From NCBI GenBank assembly GCA_009928785.1, contig SABY01000013.1, positions 1 through 52,560 on the forward strand: a DNA stretch of 52,560 nucleotides, written 5' to 3'. This document shows positions 1 to 9,050 of this stretch, piece by piece (the first letter of the stretch is position 1; each line of letters begins with the position of its first letter). Origin of the DNA: Clostridia bacterium (lineage in GTDB: Bacteria > Bacteroidota > Bacteroidia > Bacteroidales > 4484-276). Position numbers and translations under genes: made by a program. The notes under the pieces were generated by a model that had not been told where the DNA came from, made no database searches, and saw only the letters and a program-made list of their open reading frames with translations.

Positions 1-83
1 ACAAAATCATCTTTCTCAAAAAAACCAACACTGGAATTTATCAAGGTTGTTGAGGCCGGAAAAATAGGAAGTTGCATTTGCAT
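1..83 (-). pseudogene. N-terminal fragment of a transposase-like gene, cut by the window edge
   Basis: Reading leftward from an ATG at 83 (an alternative ATG is at 77) there is an open frame of about 27 codons to the window edge, with the text QLPIFPASTTLINSSVGFF. From memory this resembles the N-terminus of a transposase family common in Bacteroidota (QLPLFP...T.LIN...GF.EKDG). An in-frame TAG lies just upstream of the open stretch. Only the first residues are visible, so I cannot tell whether the gene is intact. A plausible element end (gggtttgctgaaaaat) lies near 207-222. The family assignment rests on a short similarity and is tentative. Confidence 0.4.
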
Positions 84-274
84 AGCTATCTGTTTTTTTG
101 CAAAAGTGCGACTTCTTCCTTTACGAGGCAAACTCCATAACTAATTGATTTATAATTTCAGGGTCAGGAGTTCTGAATCTACAGCATTCAGTTGCATTAT
201 TTAGGGTTTGCTGAAAAATACAATACACACTGACCATCAAATCTCTAAAGCAAGATTATTTAATTTTAATATCG

Positions 275-415
275 CGGTGCGCTGCAACTAAGTGCCACTT
301 GCTATCCATCAACTACAAATAATATCGATGCGCTGCACCTTTATAAGCGGCAGGGCCGCGTAATATTTGTAGAAATTACCTTACCCCATGAAACCACCAA
401 AGGTGCAGCGCACCG
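275..415. repeat. Palindrome-rich intergenic element with three GGTGCGCTGCA-type motifs
   Basis: The 495 bases left of the first complete gene hold a structured element. The motif cggtgcgctgcaac at 275-288, a variant cgatgcgctgcacctt at 327-342 and an inverted copy aaggtgcagcgcaccg at 400-415 are directly visible. A second inverted pair, ctacaaataata at 313-324 and taatatttgtag at 361-372, nests inside it. The transcript would fold into a long hairpin. I see no coding frame here. From memory, similar sequences recur between genes in many Bacteroidota, but no second copy is visible in this window. Confidence 0.6.
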
Positions 416-495
416 AAATATTATTATTCTGAGTTTTTCAGGAGACCCTATTTACAGATAATAAGGTTGCTTTGGGATGCCGGATTTTACTAATT

Positions 496-864
496 TCATC
501 TCACCCTGCGGCCAAAGGGAGCCAGCGCCAGCGACATCATCTTGAAATGTTGACTGGCCCAGGGAATGCCAATGATGGTGATGGCCAGCAATATGCCAAA
601 CAATAGATGCGTGAGCGCGATCCAGATGCCGCCGATAAAAAACCACAGGACGTTCATCACCGTCGAGAGGCAGCCCGGCGCATAGTCCATATATTCTATT
701 TTTTGTCCGAAAGGCCACAGCGCCAAAATTCCCAACTTGAATGCCTGCAACCCGAAAGGAATGCCGATAATAGTGATACATAAAGCCACTCCCGCCAAAA
801 TGTATTCGATAAATATGGCAAACCCGCCAAACAGCAGCCAGATAAGATTTCCCAGGATTTTCAT
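496..864 (-). CDS. YccF domain-containing inner membrane protein
   Basis: This 122-residue protein is almost entirely hydrophobic and is built as two similar halves. Each half has a membrane segment followed by the pattern ITIIGIP plus F/Q, K and then a PFG turn (residues about 30-52 and 95-117), which is the hallmark of the YccF family (DUF307). The predicted location is the inner membrane with about four membrane segments. The family has no established biochemical role. The gene stands alone on the minus strand, diverging from metG. The start is the ATG at 864, which gives a normal family length. Family assignment is confident; function is unknown. Confidence 0.85.
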   Translation of the reverse strand: MKILGNLIWLLFGGFAIFIEYILAGVALCITIIGIPFGLQAFKLGILALWPFGQKIEYMDYAPGCLSTVMNVLWFFIGGIWIALTHLLFGILLAITIIGIPWASQHFKMMSLALAPFGRRVR

Positions 865-989
865 AACAACATACCTCTTATTAATAATGAGATGGCGAAA
901 ATAGGATTTTTGAAAAACTCAGTTCCCGTTGCCTTTGTAAAGTTCATGTTACAGAATTGGATATGCATACATCTTCCCCATGCCCCCAT

Positions 990-1018
990 TTTGCAGTGAA
1001 GTCAAAACGCTATCTTTG
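990..1018 (+). promoter_or_regulatory. Bacteroidota-type promoter for metG
   Basis: TTTG at 990-993 and TATCTTTG at 1011-1018 match the TTTG / TAnnTTTG elements with a 17-bp spacer. The promoter lies inside the longest open frame of metG, and therefore argues for the ATG at 1050 as the real start. Confidence 0.6.
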
Positions 1019-1049
1019 CGCCTCTTTTTTTATAAAAATTATCGGGACA

Positions 1050-3113
1050 ATGCTTACTGACGAAACAAAGGATTTTAAAAGAACAACGGTAACTTCGGCG
1101 CTGCCTTATGCCAACGGGCCACTCCACATCGGCCACATGGCCGGCGTTTATATTCCTGCTGACATCTACGTGCGCTACCTGCGCAGCAAAGGCGAGGAGG
1201 TGCTTTTTATCGGCGGCAGCGACGAGCATGGCGTGCCCATCACCATCAAAGCACGACAACTGGGAGTTAGCCCGCAAGACATCGTGGACAAATACCACAC
1301 GATGATCCGCGATTCTTTTGAAGAATTTGGCATTTCCTTCGACGTTTATTCGCGCACCTCCGCACCAATCCATCACGAGACAGCATCCGCTTTTTTTAAA
1401 AAACTCTACGACCAGGGCAGCTTCATCGAGAAAGTTACCGAGCAATACTACGACGAGGAAAACCAGCAATTTCTGGCCGACCGGTACATCACCGGCACGT
1501 GTCCGCGTTGCGATTACGAAAAGGCCTATGGCGATCAATGCGAGAAATGCGGCTCATCGCTTAGCCCCACCGAACTTATCAATCCCAAATCGGCACTCAG
1601 CGGCAATGTGCCTGTGCTCCGCGAAACGCGCCATTGGTACCTGCCACTCAACGAAGACGAACCCTGGCTGCGACAATGGATTCTTGAAGGTCACAAAAAC
1701 GACTGGAAACCCAACGTGTATGGTCAGGTAAAATCGTGGATAGACACCGGCCTGCAGCCTCGTGCCGTTACCCGCGACCTCAACTGGGGCGTGGAAGTTC
1801 CCCTGTCCGGCACCCAAGGCAAAGTGCTTTATGTTTGGTTTGATGCACCCATCGGATACATCTCGGCCACGCGCGAATGGGCGCAGCAAAATGGCGGCGA
1901 CTGGGAGAAATGGTGGAAAGACCCGCAGTCGCGGCTAATACATTTTATCGGCAAAGACAACATCGTGTTCCATTGCATCATCTTCCCGGCCATGCTGCAC
2001 GCCGAAGGCTCCTATATCCTGCCCGACAACGTGCCGGCGTTTGAATTTCTGAATCTCGAAAACGACAAGATTTCCACCTCCCGCAACTGGGCGGTATGGC
2101 TGCACGAATATTTGGTGGATTTCCCCAACCAGCAGGATGTGCTGCGCTACGTGCTAACGGCCAATGCGCCCGAAACCAAAGACAACGACTTTACGTGGAA
2201 GGATTTTCAGACCAAAAACAACAGCGAGTTGGTGGCCATTCTGGGCAACTTTGTTAACCGTGCTTTGGTGCTTACGCAAAAATATTACGATGGCAAAGTG
2301 CCGGCAGTGGGCGAACTTACAGATTACGACAAAGCTGCTATCGACGACTTAGCCGGCTTCCCCGATAGAATTGGCCGCAGCCTGGAGAATTTCAAGTTTA
2401 GGGAATCGCTGGCCGAAATGATGAATCTGGCCAGGCTCGGCAATAAATACCTGGCCGACAGCGAGCCCTGGAAGATTTATAAAACAGATCCCGAACGCGT
2501 TAAAACCATCATCAACCTGTCGTTGCAGATTTGTGCGAACCTGAGCATTGTTGCAGCACCATTTTTACCACACACCGCCACACGCCTGGCAGCCATGCTA
2601 AATCTTCCGGAGCTGACATGGAAAGACGCAGGAAATGCAAAACTGCTGCCCAATGACCACCAGTTGAGCAAACCGGGATTGCTTTTCGATAAAATAGAAG
2701 ACGTCGCCATTGAGCAGCAGGTGCAAAAATTGTTCGACACCAAAAAGCAAAATGATGACGCTGCTCCACCAGCCATAGCGGCAAAACCCGACATCGATTA
2801 CGATACCTTTGCAAGTCTCGACATACGCTCCGGAACCATTTTGCAAGCCGAAAAAGTTGCCAAAACCAAGAAACTCCTCAAGCTCATAATTGATACGGGC
2901 ATCGACCAGCGCACCGTAGTATCAGGAATAGCTGAATATTTTGAACCTGAAACACTCATTGGCCGCAAAGTGAGCATTCTGGTAAACCTGGCTCCCCGCA
3001 CGCTGCGCGGCATCGAATCGCAGGGAATGATACTGATGGCCGAAAACCAGGATGGCTCCCTGGGTTTTGTTGCCCCACCTGACGATTTTGCCAACGGCAG
3101 TGAGATAAAATAA
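1050..3113 (+). CDS. metG: Methionyl-tRNA synthetase
   Basis: Charges tRNA-Met with methionine in the cytoplasm. The chosen start (ATG at 1050, 687 residues) lies downstream of a good promoter; the frame is open back to 957, but that extension would span the promoter. The HIGH signature is at residues 26-29 and the zinc knuckle has cysteines at 151, 154, 164 and 167. The second ATP-binding signature reads KISTS at 340-344 instead of KMSKS, which I recall as usual in Bacteroidota MetRS. The C-terminal ~105 residues form the appended OB-fold tRNA-binding domain ([22 protein letters not shown]) that supports dimerisation and tRNA binding. It converges with glnS, with only 27 bases between the stops. 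Confidence 0.97.
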   Translation: MLTDETKDFKRTTVTSALPYANGPLHIGHMAGVYIPADIYVRYLRSKGEEVLFIGGSDEHGVPITIKARQLGVSPQDIVDKYHTMIRDSFEEFGISFDVYSRTSAPIHHETASAFFKKLYDQGSFIEKVTEQYYDEENQQFLADRYITGTCPRCDYEKAYGDQCEKCGSSLSPTELINPKSALSGNVPVLRETRHWYLPLNEDEPWLRQWILEGHKNDWKPNVYGQVKSWIDTGLQPRAVTRDLNWGVEVPLSGTQGKVLYVWFDAPIGYISATREWAQQNGGDWEKWWKDPQSRLIHFIGKDNIVFHCIIFPAMLHAEGSYILPDNVPAFEFLNLENDKISTSRNWAVWLHEYLVDFPNQQDVLRYVLTANAPETKDNDFTWKDFQTKNNSELVAILGNFVNRALVLTQKYYDGKVPAVGELTDYDKAAIDDLAGFPDRIGRSLENFKFRESLAEMMNLARLGNKYLADSEPWKIYKTDPERVKTIINLSLQICANLSIVAAPFLPHTATRLAAMLNLPELTWKDAGNAKLLPNDHQLSKPGLLFDKIEDVAIEQQVQKLFDTKKQNDDAAPPAIAAKPDIDYDTFASLDIRSGTILQAEKVAKTKKLLKLIIDTGIDQRTVVSGIAEYFEPETLIGRKVSILVNLAPRTLRGIESQGMILMAENQDGSLGFVAPPDDFANGSEIK

Positions 3114-3140
3114 GAGGTAACAAATCCAGGGAGGACAAAA

Positions 3141-4868
3141 TCATCCTTGCGACCGGGCCCATGAATCGCGCAAAGGCACCGTACGGTTGAAGATAAGATT
3201 GCCGGGCGCCGAGAGCTTGTCAACACAAAAATATCCGAGCCGCTGAAACTGGAATTTCTCGCCAGGAATAGCCTCTTTCAGGCCGGGTTCCACTTTGCAT
3301 CCTTCAAGAATTTGCAGTGAGTCGGGGTTAAGATTTTTCTTATAATCTTCGCCTTCGGGGACATTTTCGGGGTCTTCACTCAGGAAGAGCCTATCGAACA
3401 TGCGCACCTGTGCATCGATGGCGTGGGGCGCCGAAACCCAATGCAGGGTGCCTTTTACCTTGCGCTGGCTACCTTCGGCACCGCTTTTCGATTCAGGATC
3501 ATAGGTACAAATTACTTCGGTAATATTTCCCTGGTCGTCGGTTTTGTATTCCTCGCAGCGGATGATGTAGGCTCCTTTGAGGCGCACTTCGAGGCCAGGC
3601 GCCAGGCGGAAGAATTTCTTAGGCGGATCGATCATAAAATCTTCCCGCTCGATATAAAGTGTTCCCGAAAAAGGCACTTCGCGCGCGCCGCCCTCCGGGT
3701 CTTCCGGGTTATTTTCGAGGGTGAGCATCTCATGGTGCTCCGGGTAATTGCTGATGACAACTTTCAGTGGATTAAGCACAGCCATCACGCGCGGGCTATG
3801 GCGGTTGAGGTCTTCGCGGATGCTGTGTTCGAGCAGCGCCACATCTATCACGTTGTCGCGTTTGGCTACGCCCACTTTTTCGGCAAACAAACGCAGCGAC
3901 TCCGGCGTATAGCCCCGACGGCGCAGTCCCGTGATGGTTGGCATCCGCGGATCGTCCCAACCTTCTACATATTTTTCGTTTACCAACTCCAATAGCTTGC
4001 GTTTGCTCATCACCGTGTAGGTCACGTTGAGGCGGGCAAACTCGATCTGTCGCGGGCGGTATTCACCGGTTTGTATCTGATCCACAAACCAGTTGTAGAG
4101 TGGGCGATGTACCTCAAACTCGAGCGTGCAGATGCTGTGGGTGATACCTTCGAGATAATCTGATTCGCCATGTGCCCAGTCGTACATCGGATAGATGCAC
4201 CACTTGTTGCCGGTGCGGTGATGGTGGGCATGAAGAATGCGGTACATCACCGGGTCGCGCATGTGCATGTTGGGCGAACTCATGTCGATCTTGGCACGCA
4301 ACACTTTCTCGCCATCACGGTATTCGCCGGCTTTCATGCGGCGGAAGAGGTCGAGATTTTCCTGGATGCTGCGGGTGCGAAACGGGCTTTCGATGCCAGG
4401 TTGTGTAGGCGTTCCCCGCTGCTGCGCAATAACGGTTGCCGGCTGGTCGTCAACGTAAGCTTTGCCATCACTGATAATTTTCTCTGTCCATTCGTAAAGC
4501 TGATCAAAATAATCGCTGGCAAAGAAAAGCCGGTCTTCCCAATCGGCGCCAAGCCACCTTACATCGTCGAGGATCGAATCGACATATTCCTGCTCTTCCT
4601 TGGTGGGATTGGTATCGTCGAAGCGAAGGTTGAATTTACCATTGTATTTTTTGGCCAGTCCATAGTTGAGCAAAATAGATTTGGCATGGCCAATATGGAG
4701 ATAGCCATTGGGCTCGGGCGGAAAGCGCGTGTGCACCCGGTTATTGTTTTTGCCTTGTTTGAGGTCTTCGTTGATAATGGCTTCGATAAAATTTACCGAC
4801 CCGCTCTGACGCGTTTCCGCATTTTGCTGGTCGTTTTCCGTATTCCTGCTTTCAGTCATAAAACTCAA
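3141..4868 (-). CDS. glnS: Glutaminyl-tRNA synthetase
   Basis: Charges tRNA-Gln with glutamine. The protein has 575 residues (572 if the second ATG, residue 4, is used). The class I signatures are clear: [15 protein letters not shown] with HIGH at 58-61, and VMSKR at 286-290. These are followed by the anticodon-binding beta-barrel, ending in a motif typical of GlnRS ([20 protein letters not shown]). A glutaminyl synthetase suggests that direct charging is available in this organism. It faces metG tail to tail with no obvious terminator between them, so read-through may be limited only by convergence. A promoter-like element sits about 45 bases upstream. Confidence 0.97.
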   Translation of the reverse strand: MSFMTESRNTENDQQNAETRQSGSVNFIEAIINEDLKQGKNNNRVHTRFPPEPNGYLHIGHAKSILLNYGLAKKYNGKFNLRFDDTNPTKEEQEYVDSILDDVRWLGADWEDRLFFASDYFDQLYEWTEKIISDGKAYVDDQPATVIAQQRGTPTQPGIESPFRTRSIQENLDLFRRMKAGEYRDGEKVLRAKIDMSSPNMHMRDPVMYRILHAHHHRTGNKWCIYPMYDWAHGESDYLEGITHSICTLEFEVHRPLYNWFVDQIQTGEYRPRQIEFARLNVTYTVMSKRKLLELVNEKYVEGWDDPRMPTITGLRRRGYTPESLRLFAEKVGVAKRDNVIDVALLEHSIREDLNRHSPRVMAVLNPLKVVISNYPEHHEMLTLENNPEDPEGGAREVPFSGTLYIEREDFMIDPPKKFFRLAPGLEVRLKGAYIIRCEEYKTDDQGNITEVICTYDPESKSGAEGSQRKVKGTLHWVSAPHAIDAQVRMFDRLFLSEDPENVPEGEDYKKNLNPDSLQILEGCKVEPGLKEAIPGEKFQFQRLGYFCVDKLSAPGNLIFNRTVPLRDSWARSQG

Positions 4869-4911
4869 TTTTATTAATGAGTGGTGGATTTTAAATCTTA
4901 ATACAAAGCAG

Positions 4912-4940
4912 CAAAATTAGCGTAAAATGGGGGCGACAAA
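4912..4940 (-). promoter_or_regulatory. Promoter candidate for glnS
   Basis: On the minus strand TTTG (4937-4940) and TAATTTTG (4912-4919) are separated by 17 bp and lie 44 bases upstream of the glnS start. The rest of the 4869-5006 interval shows nothing else. Confidence 0.45.
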
Positions 4941-5006
4941 TTTATTTTTTATCAAAAAATGAATCGCCGGCACAAAAAATAAGCGACTTCATTGCGGGTA
5001 AATGGA

Positions 5007-5624
5007 TCAGTTTTTCTCAAACATTATCAGGTTAATGCCCAACGCTAAACTGAAAATATTGCGAAACTGCACCTCTTTGCTTTTGATCAGATACGACACG
5101 TAAAGGTCGTTGGTGGTGGTTTCGGCGTAGAATTCGATGGCTTTGATAAAGGTGTAATCTTTAATATGTTTCCTCACCCTTACACCCATATTAAGATGAA
5201 CCCTGAAAGCATTGGGAGCATAGTATCCGTCGGGGAAGGTTTTGGGTAGTGTCACAAAAGTATTTCCCGCACCTGAAAACTGGCGGCTTATGGCAATTCC
5301 CATCACGGGGGCGAGCATCCATCCTTTTTGCAAATCGAATGTTGCCGGCACCACAATGCCTTTGGCAAAAACATTATGAATGCGTTTGTCGGCTTTTTGT
5401 TTGGTGGTGAAGCCATAGCCTGCCACCAGTTCCAGGGTGTGTGCGCGGTTGAGGTAATATCCGGCACCGGCAATGAAGGCGCCGTAGTTGCCGGCATATT
5501 GCAGGTTGATGTAGTTGGGGGTCAAAACCCGCTTATAACGAATGATGGTATCCTGCGCCACCACCGGAGCCACGGCGCACATCATCAACAAAAACAAAAG
5601 TATTGGGATGAGTTTTTTCGGCAT
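5007..5624 (-). CDS. Secreted beta-barrel-like outer membrane protein of unknown function
   Basis: The likely start is the ATG at 5624 (205 residues), because it opens a clean signal peptide (MPKKLIPILLFLLMMC...VVAQ) cleaved near residue 24. The frame is open further upstream but that part overlaps the preceding gene and is not signal-like. The mature part alternates polar and hydrophobic residues in short strands (YINLQYAGNYGAFIAGAGYYL, HTLELVAGYGF) and ends in IFSLALGINLIMF, as in small outer membrane beta-barrels. It begins 4 bases after the metallophosphoesterase stop, so the two are probably co-transcribed and possibly translationally coupled. I do not recognise a specific family. Confidence 0.75.
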   Translation of the reverse strand: MPKKLIPILLFLLMMCAVAPVVAQDTIIRYKRVLTPNYINLQYAGNYGAFIAGAGYYLNRAHTLELVAGYGFTTKQKADKRIHNVFAKGIVVPATFDLQKGWMLAPVMGIAISRQFSGAGNTFVTLPKTFPDGYYAPNAFRVHLNMGVRVRKHIKDYTFIKAIEFYAETTTNDLYVSYLIKSKEVQFRNIFSLALGINLIMFEKN

Positions 5625-5628
5625 GGCG

Positions 5629-6444
5629 TCAGAGTTTTTTTGTTTCGAGAATGAGAGTATCGGGCGTAACGGTGAGCGTGCACCAGGTGTCTTTGCCCGG
5701 CGACCCAATAACCAGATAAGGAATGCTGTCGGAAAAATAATTTCCAAAATAATGATCGTGATGATGCCCATGGATCGACATCGACACATCGGCAGTGTCC
5801 ATCAAATTGCGATAAGCATACGTGTTGAGTGGCGTAAATTGGTCAGACCATGGCGGGATGTGTGCAATCACAAACACCCGATCGTATTGGGAGCAGCAAA
5901 ACAACTCATCTGCCAACCACGGGTAGTCGGGTTCGGCATCGTTGAGTTCCCAAATGATGTTGTTGAAGAATATGAATTTGCAGTTTTTAAAAACAAAACT
6001 GTAGTTCTCCGCCCCAAACATATCGTTATAAATATATCTGCCGTTGGCCAGACAGTCGTGGTTGCCGACAGCGGTAAAATAGGGCGCTCTGAGGTCGCTC
6101 ATTATCTGATGAAAAATGCTGTACTCGGCAATCATTCCGCCATCAGTCATATCGCCACCATGCAGCACCAGGTCGATATCGCCTTCATCATTCATGCGAT
6201 GTATTATTTCTGCCAGGCTGTTGTAATAAGTATGGCTGTCGGAGATGAGGCCAATCTTAAACGTATCTTTTGCTGCTATTTCTGATTCGATGATGCGCAG
6301 TTGCATCAGGTTTTTTTGGTGTGTGTCGCGCCGGTCGTCGGGCACCTTTGACGAATAGGGAGAGTATTCAAACAGCCGCTCACAGCTTGCTGTTGCAAGC
6401 AGCAGTAACAGGGCTGCCAGCGTCAAAAGGTAAGTATTTTTCAT
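5629..6444 (-). CDS. Metallophosphoesterase lipoprotein (calcineurin-like)
   Basis: A 271-residue lipoprotein: a hydrophobic signal peptide ends in TASC with the lipidated cysteine at residue 21. The dimetal phosphoesterase motifs appear in order: DSH with D69 and H71, GGD with D98, GNHD at 127-130, H195 in AHIPP, and GHHHDH at 226-231. It is therefore likely to hydrolyse a phosphate mono- or diester outside the cytoplasm; the substrate cannot be read from sequence. It heads a two-gene unit with the small barrel protein. A TAnnTTTG-like element (TATTTTTG on the minus strand, 6450-6457) ends only 5 bases before the ATG, so a very short or absent leader is possible. Confidence 0.88.
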   Translation of the reverse strand: MKNTYLLTLAALLLLLATASCERLFEYSPYSSKVPDDRRDTHQKNLMQLRIIESEIAAKDTFKIGLISDSHTYYNSLAEIIHRMNDEGDIDLVLHGGDMTDGGMIAEYSIFHQIMSDLRAPYFTAVGNHDCLANGRYIYNDMFGAENYSFVFKNCKFIFFNNIIWELNDAEPDYPWLADELFCCSQYDRVFVIAHIPPWSDQFTPLNTYAYRNLMDTADVSMSIHGHHHDHYFGNYFSDSIPYLVIGSPGKDTWCTLTVTPDTLILETKKL

Positions 6445-6460
6445 GGCATCAAAAATAGAT

Positions 6461-6494
6461 TTTGTTTTTTATTTAACAAAATGATTTACTTTTG
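6461..6494 (+). promoter_or_regulatory. Promoter of tRNA-Cys
   Basis: TTTG at 6461-6464 and TACTTTTG at 6487-6494 with a 22-bp spacer lie 19 bases before the tRNA. This is a good match to the Bacteroidota consensus. Confidence 0.6.
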
Positions 6495-6513
6495 CCATCC
6501 AAAGTAAAAAATT

Positions 6514-6587
6514 GGTGTCGTGGCCGAGTGGTCAGGCAGCGGTCTGCAAAACCGCGTACAGCGGTTCGAATCCGCTCGACACCTCCA
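6514..6587 (+). tRNA. tRNA-Cys (anticodon GCA)
   Basis: A full cloverleaf can be drawn. The acceptor arms are ggtgtcg (6514-6520) and cgacacc (6577-6583). The anticodon loop reads ctgcaaa with anticodon GCA, and the T loop is ttcgaat. The discriminator base is T at 6584 (U73, the cysteine identity base). CCA is encoded at 6585-6587, unlike the tRNA-Pro in this window. It is followed at once by a strong terminator. Confidence 0.95.
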
Positions 6588-6600
6588 GGAAACCAGCACC

Positions 6601-6631
6601 AACCCGCAGCTTCACGTTGCGGGTTTTTTTA
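6601..6631 (+). terminator. Intrinsic terminator after tRNA-Cys
   Basis: An 8-bp stem aacccgca (6601-6608) / tgcgggtt (6618-6625) is followed by a run of T residues to 6631. Confidence 0.85.
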
Positions 6632-6686
6632 GCTTTACAATATCAGCCACCCGCTCGCAATCATTACGCACGTTTTCATTAAAAAC

Positions 6687-6694
6687 TACCTTTG
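6687..6694 (+). promoter_or_regulatory. -7 promoter element upstream of the S1/P1-like gene
   Basis: TACCTTTG matches TAnnTTTG 28 bases before the ATG at 6723. No clear TTTG is seen at the expected upstream distance. Confidence 0.45.
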
Positions 6695-6722
6695 CCAAAT
6701 AAAAACTACGAATTTCATTTTT

Positions 6723-7835
6723 ATGAATAACAAGAACGTTTTCCTTTTTCCTATCGTGGCAGTTGCTATTGTTCTGCTGTCGGGCTGGGGCCATACCGGC
6801 CATTACCACATCAGTCAAAGAGCATCGTTGTCGTATAATGAACACATGGCTGATTTCGACCAATGGACAGCCATTCTTGCCGCTCATGCCAGCGATGCTG
6901 ATGAGCGCAAAAGCATCGATCCCGACGAAAGCCCGCGTCATTACATCGATATCGATAACTATCAGATTTTTAACCAAACCGGGCGCATCCCGCAAACGCT
7001 CGATTCTGTTGTTGCGCTGTATGGCAGCTATTTCGTTTACGAACAGGGTGTTTTGCCCTGGGCAACCCTGCGCACTTTCGATTCGCTGGTGAGCTGCTTC
7101 GCGCGCTACGATTGGGAAAAGGCCGTGCTCTTTGCTGCCGACCTGGGCCATTACGTAGCCGACGGGCACATGCCTATGCACATCACCCGCAACTACAACG
7201 GGCAGTTTACCGGCAACAACGGCATCCACTCGCGCTACGAATCCACCATGATCAACGCTTACATCTCACAGATTACCTACGAAGGTACACCTGCCGAATT
7301 TGTGGAAGATGTGCCGGAATATGTCTTTGGATACATTTATCAAAATTATCCTTACGTCGATTCGGTGTTGCTGGCCGACGATTATGCCAAAAGTGTTTCG
7401 GGCAATACAGGCTCGCAGGCTTACAAACAGGCGTTGTGGGAATATTCTAATGGCTTCACCACACATCTTTTTAAAAGTGCCTCACATGCTTTGGCCGAAT
7501 TGATTTACACGGCATGGGTTCATGCCGGATCGCCAGAGTTGGGCTCCTCATCCATTGCCGATCCGCTGGTGGTGCAAGGTATTCTGCTGCGCCAAAATAC
7601 TCCCAATCCTTTTGCGACAAGCACCAACATCGCTTTTGAGCTGCTGGATCAAACGGATATTAGCATCGAAATTTATAATGCCTTCGGACAACGTGTAGCC
7701 ATTCCGGCCAATGGTAGTTATGCTGCCGGAAGTCACCATCTGCAGTGGCAGCCATCGGAAATACAATCGGGAATTTATTATTTGATACTCACCACCCCGC
7801 TAGGACGCCAAATGCGTAAGATGGTATTGCAATAA
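6723..7835 (+). CDS. Secreted zinc-dependent S1/P1 nuclease or phospholipase C-like enzyme with T9SS tail
   Basis: A 370-residue exported hydrolase. The signal peptide ends just before W22, and the mature protein would begin WGHTGH, as in S1/P1 nucleases and bacterial phospholipase C, where the N-terminal Trp coordinates zinc. Other expected metal ligands follow: H73 and D76 in HYIDID, H143/D147/H149/H153 in DLGHYVADGHMPMH, and H169 in GIHSRYE. From about residue 285 a T9SS type A sorting domain begins (QNTPNPFATSTNI ... GIYYLILTT), implying export to the surface or medium. The substrate (nucleic acid or phospholipid) cannot be decided from sequence. It has its own promoter element and is followed by an inverted repeat. 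Confidence 0.88.
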   Translation: MNNKNVFLFPIVAVAIVLLSGWGHTGHYHISQRASLSYNEHMADFDQWTAILAAHASDADERKSIDPDESPRHYIDIDNYQIFNQTGRIPQTLDSVVALYGSYFVYEQGVLPWATLRTFDSLVSCFARYDWEKAVLFAADLGHYVADGHMPMHITRNYNGQFTGNNGIHSRYESTMINAYISQITYEGTPAEFVEDVPEYVFGYIYQNYPYVDSVLLADDYAKSVSGNTGSQAYKQALWEYSNGFTTHLFKSASHALAELIYTAWVHAGSPELGSSSIADPLVVQGILLRQNTPNPFATSTNIAFELLDQTDISIEIYNAFGQRVAIPANGSYAAGSHHLQWQPSEIQSGIYYLILTTPLGRQMRKMVLQ

Positions 7836-7848
7836 AAATGAATACAGA

Positions 7849-7915
7849 AACCGCAGAGGGAACAGAGAAGAAGGTAATAATTTTCGTCTGCGTCTTCTCG
7901 GCGCCCTCTGCGGTT
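7849..7915. repeat. Long inverted repeat (CCGCAGAGGG type)
   Basis: aaccgcagaggg at 7849-7860 pairs with ccctctgcggtt at 7904-7915, and gagaag (7865-7870) pairs with cttctc (7894-7899), giving an interrupted hairpin. It lies between convergent genes and could act as a bidirectional terminator, although no long T run follows. Sequences of this type are, to my recollection, dispersed repeats in many bacterial genomes. Confidence 0.6.
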
Positions 7916-7959
7916 AATTTGTTAAAGACTGCAAATCCTAAATCGACAATCTTTTTATT

Positions 7960-8976
7960 TTAATCGAAAAGTTTGGTCCACTCTCTTTGTTTGCGCTTTT
8001 TCCAGTCGCCTTTGTGGTAAGCATAGCTGATGATAAGTGGCAATACGGAGGTAGCTTCGGCATACACCATTTGTTCGTAAACCGTGTCAACCTTTCCCCA
8101 GGAGGCGGCTTCTTTGAGCGTAGAGCTGGAGCAGGCGCCGTCGCGCGGATCGGCTACGGTAATTTGCACAGCATATTTGTGCATGGGCACTTCTTTTCCT
8201 AATATTTCGGCGCAGACCACCGTATCCTGAGCGAAGTTTTTGGGCACGCCGCCACCAATCATAAAAAGCCCCGATCCACCGGCGGCCATTTTTATCTTGG
8301 TGAGTTCCAGAAAATCTTTCACCGAGTCGATCGACATGTGTTTGTCAGGATTTTCCCATTGGTGTTTCACTAATCCAAATCCGGCGCTGCTGTCTGAAAA
8401 TGCCGGACAAAAGATAGGCACGTTATGCTCAAAAGCCACTTGTACCAGCGAATCTTTTTTTACGGAATGCTTAGTAAGATAGCGCCCCATTTCGCGGATG
8501 AACTCGCGCGATGAATAAGGACGTGGCTCAAGGCTGTCGGCGATTTTGCGTGTGGCTTCATCGCAAGCCTGCAGCTCTTCTTCGTCGATAAAGGTATCGT
8601 AAATGCGGTCGATGTACTGCGCGCGCAGCTCTTTATCATCTACGTGCGGAGTTCCGCGGTAATGCTTGTAGCCAAGTGCCTCGAAAAAGTCCATATCTAC
8701 GATGGAAGCGCCGGTAGCCACCACGGCATCTATCATATTATTTTTTATCATATCCACATACACCTGCATGCATCCGCCGGCACTGGTGCTTCCGGCCAGC
8801 GTAAGCCAGATGGTGCAGTCGTCGTCGTTGATCATACGTTGCAAAATGTCGGTAGCCGCAGCCGTGTCACGCGAGGTAAACGACATGCCGCGCATCGCGT
8901 CGATGATGGGCGCGCTGTCGAAGGATTTGATGTCGATATGACGGATGGTTTCGTTGAGTAAGCTCTTTTTGTTCAT
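7960..8976 (-). CDS. Deoxyhypusine synthase family protein (probable polyamine-modifying enzyme)
   Basis: A 338-residue cytoplasmic enzyme of the deoxyhypusine synthase fold. It has the NAD-binding texture (TLAGSTSAGG, VVATGASIVDMDF, MIGGGVPKNF) and the catalytic-lysine motif SWGK with K295, matching the lysine of eukaryotic DHS that forms the enzyme-aminobutyl intermediate. Bacteria lack hypusine in eIF5A, so bacterial members are thought to act on small polyamines, for example homospermidine-type synthesis. The upstream gene is an agmatinase that would supply putrescine, which fits. The 74-base gap and shared orientation suggest one operon. The substrate assignment is inference. Confidence 0.88.
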   Translation of the reverse strand: MNKKSLLNETIRHIDIKSFDSAPIIDAMRGMSFTSRDTAAATDILQRMINDDDCTIWLTLAGSTSAGGCMQVYVDMIKNNMIDAVVATGASIVDMDFFEALGYKHYRGTPHVDDKELRAQYIDRIYDTFIDEEELQACDEATRKIADSLEPRPYSSREFIREMGRYLTKHSVKKDSLVQVAFEHNVPIFCPAFSDSSAGFGLVKHQWENPDKHMSIDSVKDFLELTKIKMAAGGSGLFMIGGGVPKNFAQDTVVCAEILGKEVPMHKYAVQITVADPRDGACSSSTLKEAASWGKVDTVYEQMVYAEATSVLPLIISYAYHKGDWKKRKQREWTKLFD

Positions 8977-9050
8977 GATTTCTATCTTTTATAATTAGGA
9001 ATAAATAAAATGCTGATGATTTCAAAACAGCCCCTGTAGCGCAAGGTTCA

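Noticed and set aside
161..174. gggtcaggagttct shared with 34144-34157
   Set aside because: Shared words of 14 bases are expected by chance in a window of this size and the flanks do not match.
957..1049. Upstream start for metG giving 31 extra residues
   Set aside because: The extension would contain the TTTG/TATCTTTG promoter, and family alignment from memory begins near the ATG at 1050.
2067..2081. KISTS instead of KMSKS in methionyl-tRNA synthetase as a sign of altered function
   Set aside because: I recall this variant as usual in Bacteroidota enzymes, so it is lineage-typical.
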